A stretch of DNA of 64,000 bases from Protula sp. h YS-2021 (Eukaryota; Annelida; Polychaeta; Sabellida; Serpulidae). The position numbers and the translations under genes were made by a program. Below are positions 10,347 to 20,474 of the stretch, piece by piece (position 1 is the first letter of the stretch; each line of letters starts with the position of its first letter). The stretch covers positions 16,121,956 to 16,185,955 of the forward strand of contig OX457029.1 of NCBI GenBank assembly GCA_949752745.1, read 5' to 3'. The notes beneath the pieces were generated by a model. That model searched no databases. It was not told the DNA's origin and saw nothing but the letters and a program-made list of their open reading frames with translations.

Positions 10347-11535
10347 GGTAAATCTCCATGCTATGCTTATCCACTTGATATTTTTGTTCCTTTAAGCCAA
10401 ACGTGCCAGATTTTCAAGTTTCGAGGAACTCCCACACATGCGGAGGCAACCTTAACGGCTGCCTGAAATACGAAGTTACGGTGGAGAACGCCCCCTCAGT
10501 TTCAAACTTTCTGATTACATGATGTATCCAGAAATAAACAAATTTGCCTGTTGTAGTCTCCTACTTCCATCACTCCACGGCGGCTTTACTGTCAATTTAG
10601 GATCATTGGTGAAAACAAATTGACGAGTGAGAGTCGGCGTAACTTAATCAAATGACAGAAATAAAGTGCACTTATCACTAAATCCGCCTGATATCGGATG
10701 CTGTGACAGATTGTGTTAGCGAGAATCTGTATTCTAAGACTTGGCGACTTATTACTCAAGGCTCTAGAGAAATACAGATGACACGTGATGGTATAGGAAT
10801 CCCTGAAAAACATCGCATTTCTCAAAATGGCACCTCTTTGTTCGCTCCAGACAGCCGTATTATCCTCCCGATTTGTTGAGGCGCCACCGCATGCAATGTT
10901 CCCGCGGCTTTCTTTTAACCGTTACACCCTTAATTTGTAAAAAGGCTAACTATACAAAAATCAAGACGGCATGAATTTTAATTGGTTTTAATTTTATATC
11001 TCAGTTTTTTTTATTCTAGCATCGTCATTTCTCAATAGTCGCCAGCTTTATTTGTGTCACCCACACTCAATAACGAACGAGGACGTCTGTGGACATCGCA
11101 TCCAGCCTTAAAACTAAATGTGTCACCAATAGAGATTTCAGTTCATAATCTGATGTCATAAAAGTAACAAGTACAAAGCAGGAATCATAACTACAACCGA
11201 ATTCGGCATCTCCTTCGTTCAAAGGACGTAAAATCCCAACTGCAGGCAACTGGGAGAAGATGTATTTATAATATGAGCTCTCAAGGTATTCACACCCATT
11301 CCTGTAAATGTGCTGATTTTTTTCGACCCATCGTGAAACGATCTAAGTGTTAAACCAAAAGCTTCGTGAGAAACCGCTTGATGCTGTCATCGCCAAATTA
11401 AGTTGAAATAATTATGAAATGCCGCCAATTTGGCGCTATACAGGCGGGTCGCGAAATCAGAGTCCACACTATTCAAACCCAACTGGCAGTGTGACTTTCA
11501 AAAGTCAAAGGAGGACTAGCCAAAATTGTCCAATA
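10343..11535. other. Intron interior, unique-looking
   Basis: Mixed-composition sequence without tandem repeats, inverted ends or a convincing exon. Short open frames of 60-80 codons occur on the minus strand but show no domain pattern. Confidence 0.55.
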
Positions 11536-11612
11536 TATATATATATATATATCGAGAGAGAGATCGAGAGAGAGACAGACAGAGAGAAGGAGAGAGAGAG
11601 AAAGAGAGAGTC
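11536..11612. repeat. (AT)n then GAGA-rich microsatellite
   Basis: A short AT run is followed by a GAGAGA/GACAGA stretch, again CU-rich on the gene strand. Confidence 0.9.
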
Positions 11613-12235
11613 CCCTTTTTTCGCTTGGGCGCTATGAATTTCTCACTTCTCGGCTTAGAAGATGCGACGGCCCGCTGGAAGCAGATCTAGGAAGCAGTCA
11701 CGCCACATTAAAAGCTATCAATCCAAAAGCCACAGAAAGACAACGTTTAACTACGAGACTTCCCCGCTATTTCGCCCATTTATGGCCATTCAGCGATAAT
11801 AGCCGGACAGATTGCTGGGATATTTATCAGAACCTGTTGTTACAAAATGATCCCAACAAAACCTAAAGTGGCGTGGAGCAGGAAGGGGGCAGTATTTGGA
11901 GAAACAATTCAACTACAAACACACACAGACCCATCTACTGGCAACGGACATCGAAGGACGACACTAAACGTTCTGCAGAGTTTAAAAAGGGAAAAGATTT
12001 TGTTGCGCCTCAAGCTGCCTTGAAGAATGAACTGTTGCTTGGCACCGAAGCAATTGTCATAGCAACCAGTAAACTACAGCATGGAAGCGACATTTTAGCT
12101 ACTTGTCTTTCAGACATATTGTCAATACGTTTTAGATAGTCCAATAACATTTGTCTCAAAGTTGAAACTTCTAGCAATTAAGGATCAAAAGCGACATTAT
12201 TCATTTGGGCAGGTTTTCATATTGCAAGCGGCCTG
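11613..12235. other. Intron interior, unique-looking
   Basis: No repeat or exon recognised. An 88-codon plus-strand frame starting near 11873 has no domain features and opposes the gene strand. Confidence 0.5.
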
Positions 12236-12403
12236 AGCCACATAAATCACGTGAACAAGTGCTAAAATGTACCGGCTTACCATGAAAAAAGTCCTCATAA
12301 ATCACGCGTGACCAACTTCTAAAGTGTACCGACTTACCATGAAAAAGTCCACATGAATCACGCGTGACCAAGAGCTAAAGTGTACCGGCTTACCATGAAA
12401 AAT
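12236..12403. repeat. 56-57-bp tandem repeat, 3 copies
   Basis: Three units with ATAAATCACG, GTGTACCG and TTACCATGAAAAA; CATGAAAAA spacing is 57 then 56 bp. It ends about 88 bp from the donor of the 12492-12665 exon, on the downstream side in the gene's orientation. Confidence 0.92.
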
Positions 12404-12491
12404 TGAACTGATTTAAACCGGAATCCCGAACAATTTTCCCCGGATCCCGATTGATTTCACTGATAAAAAGAGATGAAAATGCAAAGCTCAC

Positions 12492-12665
12492 CTGCATATA
12501 TCCAGCCTCTGTTGGCAAGGTTTGGAACAAGGCTGATTTCTATGCCGTCCTTAAACCAATGGTAGGTAATGTTGTTGGGAAAGCCCTCTGCCTCGCATAC
12601 CATTTTCACGCGCGTGCCTTCCTGTGACGTCATGTTTGTGGGCGGTATCATAATGTAGGTATTCC
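12492..12665 (-). CDS. Exon: first half of Ig domain 4, Turtle/IGSF9-like adhesion receptor
   Basis: The 174-nt exon (2 + 57 codons + 1) is phase 1 at both ends. It encodes a split Gly and then N-T-Y-I-M-I-P-P-T-N-M-T, followed by V-K-M-V-C-E-A-E-G and N-N-I-T-Y-H-W-F-K-D-G. Cys23 and Trp36 are the B-strand cysteine and C-strand tryptophan of an I-set Ig domain. NMT and NIT are potential N-glycosylation sites. Acceptor GTAG is just before 12665; donor CAG/GTGAGC lies at 12491-12486. The domain is completed by exon 9477-9590, giving W-I-Y-A-D-G-S-F-V-I at the junction, a typical D-G-S-L-x-I strand. The PP-x-N-x-T start and the N-x-T-Y-x-W core match my memory of IGSF9/Turtle Ig4. Confidence 0.9.
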
Positions 12666-12865
12666 CTACGACACAAACAATAACAGAATACAGTGCCACA
12701 ATAACAAGCGGAGAAACAGAACCGGCCTTATGCTTCGAAAAAACTCGCCCGTCTCGAAATAGTTTCCAAGGCGAGTTGCCCCAAGTACGTGTTGCAGACA
12801 TATTCACAGGTGTCTGCGCATTCGCTCAGCTCATCATAAGCGTCTAAATGCAATCCTGAAATGGT

Positions 12866-13225
12866 ACATCGCACTGTATGTACAATGACGTGGACACCGT
12901 ACTGCATTCACAACGACCTGCAGATCGTACTGTATTCACACTGACGTGCACACCGTGCTGTATTCACAATGACGTGCACACCGTACTGTATTCACAATGG
13001 CGTGCACACCGTACTGTATTCACAATGGCGTGCACACCGTACTGTATTCACAATGACGTGCGCTCCGTACTGTATTCACAATGGCGTGCACACCGTACTG
13101 TATTCACAATGGCGTGCGCTCCGTACTGTATTCACAATGGCGTGCACACCGTACTGCATTCACAATGACGTGCGCTCCGTAATGCATTCATAATGACGTG
13201 TAGATCGTACTTTATTCACAATGGC
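12866..13225. repeat. 28-bp minisatellite, about 13 copies
   Basis: Unit carries CAATGACGTGCACACCGTAC followed by TGTATTCA; variants alternate GACGTG/GGCGTG and CACACC/CGCTCC. The array begins about 200 bp upstream of the acceptor of exon 12492-12665 in the gene's orientation. Confidence 0.95.
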
Positions 13226-13266
13226 GTGCACAGTCTCTTTTAACAGCGATGACGTTTGAAACAACC

Positions 13267-13267
<1 letters not shown>

Positions 13268-13342
<75 letters not shown>
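13268..13342. repeat. (AT)n microsatellite
   Basis: About 75 bp of uninterrupted TA dinucleotides, 40 bp beyond the 28-bp array. Confidence 0.97.
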
Positions 13343-13345
<3 letters not shown>

Positions 13346-15537
13346 GGTTTTGAAGGAAGCTATTATTAAATTTCTTAATACATGTGATTAGCACGCAAGA
13401 AAAACCGTTTATTTTCTAATCCAATTCACAATTTCTCACAAGAGACTGGATCATATTTGTAAATGGCACGATAAAGCCTGAAAGGACCCGGTGTAAGACA
13501 CCCTCCTCACTATCCGCCTCTATGTATTTCCAAACTAGCAGTGGCAACAACGCAAACGCTTCTTTAAAAGACAAACTGAAAAAAAACAAAACAAAAAACA
13601 TATGATATCCATATCATTAGTTTCACAAGAAAACAAAGTGAAAGGCTTCAACGTGCTTTAGATTCCTCAGGAAAAACCATCCAAATATAAAAATCCTTCT
13701 TGGTGATGCCTGACATGGAGGTGATATTTTTCTCTTTATTTGGGTGAAGGTCACACCCTTGACATGTATACACTCTTCACACTCTTGTCATTGCGGTCAC
13801 TACGTTTACAGCCTGGGGTACGTCGCAGACGTCACCTACGTCACACATGTGTCGCGACCACTGCCGTCACATACTTTGTTGAACCCCACATAAGTCTTGG
13901 TTACTTTTTCTTTAGCGATGTCGTTTTATGCACAAACAGTAAAGCATTTCAGCTGCGGCATTGGCTCTTGCTGTGGAGACATGCAACTCATTAGAACCAG
14001 AAACAGCTTGGGATCCCAAATAAGCAAGATCCTTTCCTTTTTTCTCCGCTCTCATCCCTTTTCTGCGTTGGTGTTGCTGTTATTTTAATCCAAATACAGC
14101 ACAAACTTAGCAATGGCATTTCAAGAAAGATATTAAATAAAAAACACCTCTTCTGGCTGTATATTAGCTCGTGACAGCAGCTTAAAAAGCCGTCATGCTT
14201 AAGCAGTCCCAGTGCTCGGCTCGGAACGACTGCCGCCCTAATCCTGGCTCGGCTAATGTAGTCGCTAATTGATTCAATGGGACAGTCGTATGCACTGCTG
14301 CTAAATCCGCCACCTTACTGTCATAACCAAGCCATGCCTCCGCTTCAAGACTACCATCTCTCACGGTGGGCTGTGGGCCTTTTGCACGGCTGGCATTCAA
14401 CATTACCGTGCGACAATTAACGAAATAAAAATGTCGGCGTGTAACACCAAGATCTGTACTGCAGGTCAGTATATACAAAGGTGATTCTGGCTTGCCGAGT
14501 CTTTTCATCCCAAATGAGTTTATGCCTATGTTTTATAACAGAGATAGGTCACGTGCTTTCGTACTTTAAGCAATGTATTACATTCAGATACCAGGGCACG
14601 CTGAAATTACCGTTGTGCGGTTTGCTCACAGAGCTTTCGCGCGCGCCATCCGGGGGGGGGGGCGAGGTGGAGGTGGGTACAAACACGTACCAACTGGTTG
14701 CCGTGCGTAGCCACGACTGTTTAAAATGACGCCAAACGAGGAACGCTAATTATGAGATAATATCCCCTTTTGTAACCAATTCTTTTTACTGCAAACGCGG
14801 AGTAAATGAAAATTATCCCGATCTGTTTATTAACGAAACTGGCACTCAGCGTGGACCGCGTCTCACCTCAAAAATGACCTGCGTTTTATTGGACACGCAT
14901 GGTAACACATATGATACCAAGTTACCCTCCCGGTATGCCATCACGCAACACAAACAAATCTGGCCAATCCTCCCCCCCCCCCCCCCCCCACACACCATCT
15001 CTATAACAAACATCCCCTACCACTGGCGCAGCACATACCCCAGTGTCAGGCTATGCCGTATGAGAAGAAAAAAAACTACAATCGTCCACATCAACAAAAC
15101 TAAAATTTAATTAAAATGCAACCTATAACTTTAAATTCATGCAGCTGGTTTTCTTAATAGGAAAATACTTTTATAGTGTTGCCATATTTAACAGCACCTC
15201 CAGACGTCCTGTAATCTGTCATTTCTTAAGTATTGTGAAACAATCTCACGGCACATTACAAACATCCCAAAATCCCCCACTGTTACCCATCTCCCTTCAC
15301 AACGAAGGATGTACTAAGAAAGGGCTTGCATCTTCGCTTCGCCCCTCGTCATCTGCCCGTCAGTGTCATTCAAAAGAGTCTTCATTTAAACCAAATCCGG
15401 CGGAATTCTGGACAAATTCTATGTCTGTTACTTGCGGAACACGCAGGGCAATCCTATTTGCGATGCTATTACAGCGAGGCATTTTCAGTCATGAAGATTG
15501 AAATTCATCTTCTGCTTCATGGTTCACGTTATGCCGG
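13343..15537. other. Intron, mostly unique-looking
   Basis: Contains a G run at 14651-14660 and a C run at 14971-14988. A 108-codon minus-strand frame (14182-14508) and a 120-codon plus-strand frame (15139-15501) have no recognisable domain and no splice-site support. No transposon ends found before 15538. Confidence 0.5.
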
Positions 15538-16795
15538 TGTAACAGGCTATCTTGCCCCCCCCCCCCTGTACAGCTTCCCCCCCGGGGGGGGGGGAAGCTA
15601 GACTAGGCTATCTTCCCCCCCTCTGGGATATTTTGCCCCCTCCATAAAAAACCGAATAAATGAAACAAATACTTAACTGCAACAGAAGTTTTAATGGTAA
15701 ATGATCTCTATACAGTACAATTTCTTCTCTGTTTGAAAATTATTAAGTTTTTCGTAATTCAACAGTCATTTACACAATTCACTGCAGTTCAGTGCGCTTT
15801 TGGTCCAACCAGGTCAATGCCGATTTATTTTCATTTATTATGTCTCCCCGACCAAGGGGGGACATATAGTGTTTGTACGTTCTGTGTGTGTGTATGTGTG
15901 TACGTCCATTTATATCTGTTTTAGTGACCACCATCTGTTTGGTTTATTTTGAGTTTTTTTACAATGAATTAAGGTTATGTCTGCAGGAATAAATATTTTA
16001 TTTCAGTAATTAAAAAAAAAGGAATTTTGTTTTTGGGAGGGGAGAGGGGGGGATCATGGGTTTAGTCGGGGAGACATTTGTTTTTGTTTACAAAAACAAG
16101 AAACTAAGTAGGTATCGACTGAAAGTGTATAACATAAGCCTGTACTCCTATGTTTTGTGAGCACTGGCCGCTCTAGTTTTTATTTATTTTCATTCACTAC
16201 TTCTTTTCAATATTTCCTCTACGGATCAAGTTATTAATTTACAATTAAAATAAAAAAATGAAATGCTCATACCCTTTTGCATACCCTTTTAAACTTCTCA
16301 ATTCGGAGTAAACTTTTGCCGCAAAATCCATTTCCCTGAGATTGTTTGTACTGTTATGCATTATTGTCGAATACAATTGATCAATCAAAATGGATTATAA
16401 AAAGAGATGTGCCTTTATTGCAGTCAACTCTAAATCCCCCGATAACTGTGAATAGAGAGCGAGTATACAGACGGATTACCCTTTATGTAAAATACAACTA
16501 AAAAAACTTTTATTTTAGGGGGGGGGGCAAAATATCCCAGGTGGGGGAAAGCTGAACAGGGGGCAGAATATCCCAGAGGGGGGCAAGATAGCCTAGTCTA
16601 GTTTAAAATACAACTAAAACACTTTTTTTTGGGGGGGGGGGGCAAAATATCCCAGGTGGGGGGAAGCTGAACAGGGGGCAAAATATCCCAGAGGGGGGCA
16701 AGATAACCTAGTCTAGCTTAATAGATAGACTAGATAGACTAGGCTAGCTTGCCCCCGGGGGGGAAGCTATACAGGGGGCAAGATATACTGTTACA
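15538..16795. mobile_element. TIR element with C/G-run arms, flanked by CCGG
   Basis: Inverted ends TGTAACAG...TATCTTGCCCCC and GGGGGCAAGATA...CTGTTACA, with inner AGCTTCCCCC blocks, face each other. CCGG sits on both sides (15534-15537 and 16796-16799) and may be a 4-bp target duplication or part of the ends. The right arm has a tandem duplication of about 110 bp (16505-16725) containing GGCAAAATATCCCAGG. No transposase frame. Related words (CTCTGGGATA, GGGGG runs) recur at 47230-47440. Confidence 0.75.
15839..15935. repeat. TATGTC...GACATA hairpin with GTACGT run
   Basis: A hairpin at 15839-15867 (TATGTCTCCCC/GGGGGGACATA) is followed by a TGTGTGTATGTGTGTACGTCC run. It is the mirror image of the run-plus-hairpin modules elsewhere in the window and lies inside the CCGG-flanked element. 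Confidence 0.7.
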
Positions 16796-17474
16796 CCGGG
16801 TCCAAAATGACATAACCAGGCTCTGCAAAGGGCGAGTTTATTTCGTGTCACTTTCACTTCAATGGTTCGTCACAATATTTTGCCGAAAACATTTAACACC
16901 TGGCTCGGTTCTAACCGATTTAGAAATGTTAAAAGGTGTGGAAAACGTCAACGCAAACAAAAACACGTGTTCTTCACGCAAAGACAAGCATGGTCAGTAA
17001 GACCTTCAGCAATTCAGGTAAAAATAATTAATTGAATTATTAATTGTGCAAATATGGTCTTATGCGCAGAAAAAAAAAACAGTTTGATACATTTTTACTG
17101 CAATCAGGGGTGTTGTTTGCACTGGCAATTACATTTTTACTGACAATTCAGATATCAAACCTGTTCATCATTATCACGCGTCATAATCACTGTTAATTAA
17201 AATGGGATAAAGAAATAAAGAAACTGTACTGACGCTTTAAAACGAGCTTAATTTTTGCTGCAATAAAAAAAAGTTAAATAAACCTTAGTAACTTAATTAT
17301 CTGGGCAAAACCAGGAAATTCCATCAATTAATGCGCCGCACTAAAAAACAAATACTTCTCCAGAGAACCAATTCATAAAGTACTTGCAATTACAAGGAGC
17401 TTTTCAGATAGTATTTGTCCGGTATCACGCTCTGATAAAAAGTATTAGAACAGTTTAAAGAATCAGCAAAAGGC
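16796..17474. other. Intron, unique-looking
   Basis: AT-rich; a short A run near 17070. No repeat array, inverted ends or exon recognised. Confidence 0.5.
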
Positions 17475-17990
17475 TCTTCCCGCCTAGTCCCCAGTCCGTC
17501 CCTTTTCTGAGCTCTTGACTACATGCTCCTTCCCGTCTACTACCGATTCTGTCCTTTTCCTGAGCTCTTGACTCCATGGCCCTCCCGCCTACTCCCGAGT
17601 CTGTCCTTTTCCTGAGCTCTTGACTCAATGGCCCTTTACGCCTACTCCCCAGTCCGCCCCTTTTCCTGAGCTCTTGATTTCATGGCCCTTCCCGCCTACT
17701 CCCGAGTCCGTCCTTTTTCTGAGCTCTTGACTCAATGGCCCTTTACGCCTACTCCTGAGTCCTTTTCCTAACCTTCTGACTCCATGGCCCTTCCCGCCTA
17801 CTCCCGAGACCGTCCTTTTCCTGAGCTCTTGACTCCATGGCCCTTCCCGCCTACTCCCGAGTCTGTCCTTTTCCTGACCTCTTGACTCCATGGCCCTTCC
17901 CGCCTACTCCCGAGTCCGTCCTTTTTCTGAGCTCTTGACTCCATGGCCCTTCCCGGCTACTCCTGAGCTCGTCCTTTTCCTGAGCCTTTT
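17475..17990. repeat. 53-bp minisatellite, about 10 copies
   Basis: Unit carries CTCTTGACTCCATGGCCCTT, CCCGCCTACTCC and TCCTTTTCCTGAG; spacing measured at 52-54 bp. It abuts the LINE fragment at 17985, and the last unit runs into that sequence, so the array may have grown from the junction. Confidence 0.93.
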
Positions 17991-18115
17991 CGATCAGTTT
18001 TCCGCGAAACGCTAGGTTTGATACAGGCTTGTAATTTTTACATATTTTGTCTAAAGTGGGCTTTCTGAGGAGTGGTGTGCCTATTGCTTGCTTGAGAGCT
18101 GCGGTCTTATATAAA
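17985..18115 (-). pseudogene. Truncated LINE reverse-transcriptase fragment (CR1/L2/Jockey-like)
   Basis: A minus-strand frame reads AIGTPLLRKPTLDKICKNYK then PVSNLAFRGKLIEKA. This is the early RT region of CR1/L2/Jockey-type LINE ORF2, where 'TPLLKKPxLD ... NYRPVSNLxFxSKxxEK' is characteristic. Only about 40 residues remain. The sequence breaks off downstream into the 53-bp array and upstream into unrelated sequence. The surrounding open frame of 111 codons is a chance fusion of LINE remnant and minisatellite. Confidence 0.78.
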
Positions 18116-19739
18116 GTTTCAGTGCAGTCTACTTCAGCATCGACCTCCTCGGCCATGGTCAAAGCCAAAAACCGGAAGTTGACCATTACCTTGAAAACGG
18201 TTAGAGATAGAGCGATTCTGAGCTTACTTTCGACCCTTTGAGCCCAAAAGATAATATGTAAGAGGTTAAGAGTTCAGAATCGTATTTTTTTGTGGCCCCA
18301 AGTGTAATTTTCGCTACTCGGTAGCGAAAACGGTCTAATTGTTTTCTAGTTTTGCTATTAAAACATTTTCCGCTTTTATACCACCGAAAATTCACAACTA
18401 TGAAAATTCCGAAAATTCACACAGTTTTTTATCACCGCAAACCAAATATTTCGAACTGCACTGGCTATATAACAAGAACGGCGGGCGAGTCCAACATTGT
18501 ACCAGATAACCCTGCATACCACAAAAATCACGGATTTACACACTGCGACCATTTCCGGAAAGATATGTCTGAAACAGCCCTCTGTATCTTGGTCAGAAAG
18601 TGGTGTTTTTACCCTTGATTTTATTTTGATAGTACATTATAGTATAATACATTTCTATAACCACATCTTTCCAAACTCCTGGTCTCTCTTCGGTCGTTAC
18701 AGACAAATTTCTGAGCAGTCTCCGGAACTTTCTGGAACGCTTTCCAACAAACCGAAAGTCACAACGCCATTGATATTATAGGACGATTTAGGGTATAAAA
18801 ATAGGTCCCATGTTAGATTTTTAAGTTACAATATTTAAGCCACACATTAGTTACACTGTACATACTTCCCTCTGGGTATTAAGTTTTTTGGCTTAAACTA
18901 TGTCTGCGGAAACCTTGGTAACTGAATTTAATTTGGTTGAAATGTTACTGCGAGCATTGTAATAACGAACAGGAGAGAACGAAAGACCTCGTGCGGATTT
19001 TTTACATTACTCTGGTTGAGCTGAGAGCAGATTGCTACATCCGCGCTTATTTTATGCTTGCCAATAGCATCATGTATCTTTCTGATGCAAGTATCGAAAA
19101 TATTCTGGTGTAAGATTTTAGGATTTGCGTCAGTTTTTTTTTCAAGTTCACGTCTTTATTTGCAATGGTCTGGCCTCTGTTTTTAAAGCAAACAGCAATC
19201 CCAGTTTTTTTTGTCCAACGAGTGGGATAACTCTGTTACATTTCTGGAATTCACTAAACGTCTGCAAGACGAACTTAAATGGCACGTTTTTCAGTCTGTT
19301 CTCTAAAGAAAGTTTTACCCAGCCTTTTGAGGAGACACACGAGTTTTCCCGGCACAGCGCTCCCTCCCACCTCGCCCCCCCCCCCTCCCCGCCCCGCCCC
19401 TTGTTTCATGCACGTTGTTCCTTTGATGACATTTTACTTTAATCAGGATCTAGTATCTATTACTTGAATTAAACTCGTGTTTCAAGCATTCGGTGTAATG
19501 ATATACGCACCAAGCACCTCATGTGCGGTAAATTAATAAAAAAACTTATGATTTAGCACGTCTTGAAGGCCATTTCACACTTATCAGGAACTAAAAGACT
19601 CGTTACTTCTTCTGATTCTGTCGACGGTCTCGGGCCTCGAATTTACACACATTTATTTCTATGCTCATTCCAGAGTCACCCGAACAGAACAGAACGGATT
19701 TTTTGAATTAGCAAAGTGTGACCCTCTACGTATATAATG
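18116..19739. other. Intron, unique-looking
   Basis: No tandem array, transposon end or exon recognised. A C-rich patch lies at 19374-19400. Several short open frames without domain features. Confidence 0.5.
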
Positions 19740-20005
19740 TACCTTGTCGACAATAACTCCACATTCCGGCTTATGCTGTCGGCAATGACTTCACATTCCG
19801 GCTTATGTTGTCGACAATAACTTCACATTCTGGCTTATGTTGTCGACAATAACTCCACATTCCGGCTTATCTTGTCGACAATAACTTCACATTCCGGCTT
19901 ATGTTGTCGACAATAACTCCACATTCCGGCTTATGTTTTCGACAAAACTCCACATTCCGGCTTATGTTGTCGGCAATAACTTCATATTCCGGCTTATGTC
20001 GTCAG
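19740..20005. repeat. 32-bp minisatellite, about 8 copies
   Basis: Unit carries GTCGACAATAACTTCACATT and CCGGCTTATGTT; one unit is shortened near 19940. A hypervariable site is TTCACATT/TCCACATT. Confidence 0.95.
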
Positions 20006-20474
20006 TCATATTTCTGACTATCTTCCTCTGGAACGCACGCAGACGCGAGACTGCTCGGATTACATGTCACTGATTCCAAAGTTTTCTTCTACAAAGTACT
20101 ATCGTGGAAAATATAAATGCACGGACAACGGGATTCAAAGACGAGGTTGCCGGGTTTAATTAAAATTTGCCTTTTCCGTTCTAATTCGTCCCGTTCCTAC
20201 TCAGTGAGAAAACAAATGTTTTATGGATCTTTCCAGTTCCGTTCCGTACCAGTTTGGTCACTTTAAATATTACAAAGGAATGTTATGAAGCTGACGACAG
20301 GCTTTGCTCTGGAAAGCATTCCTTCAGTGCTGGGAATGCAAAGGAAAATCTACGGCAGAACAGTGACTCGTTCGTCAAGTATCAGTTAGAAATTCTCACG
20401 TAATAAGGCCGCGCCACAGCACTGGAAAGACGCTTATATTGTTAAGTCCGCGTTTCCCAGTAAGATAATCCAAA
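20006..20474. other. Short unique spacer between two arrays
   Basis: No feature recognised. Confidence 0.5.

Larger units (their letters stand above)
9591..12491 (-). other. Intron between the two Ig4 exons (2.9 kb)
   Basis: On the minus strand it starts GTGAGC (12491-12486) and ends TTTCAG. It holds a 3-copy 56-57-bp repeat near its 5' end, a dinucleotide tract, and a 0.54-kb CT/CTGT/CTAT plus CA tract about 210 nt upstream of its 3' splice site. The middle (10343-11535) has no repeat or gene that I can identify. Confidence 0.85.

Noticed and set aside
9724..10374. 216-codon Ser/Leu/Tyr-rich frame
   Set aside because: Pure translation of GA/GATA/GACA microsatellite.
14182..14508. 108-codon minus-strand frame
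   Set aside because: On the gene strand, but no recognisable family and no acceptor/donor pair that keeps Ig phase; left as chance.
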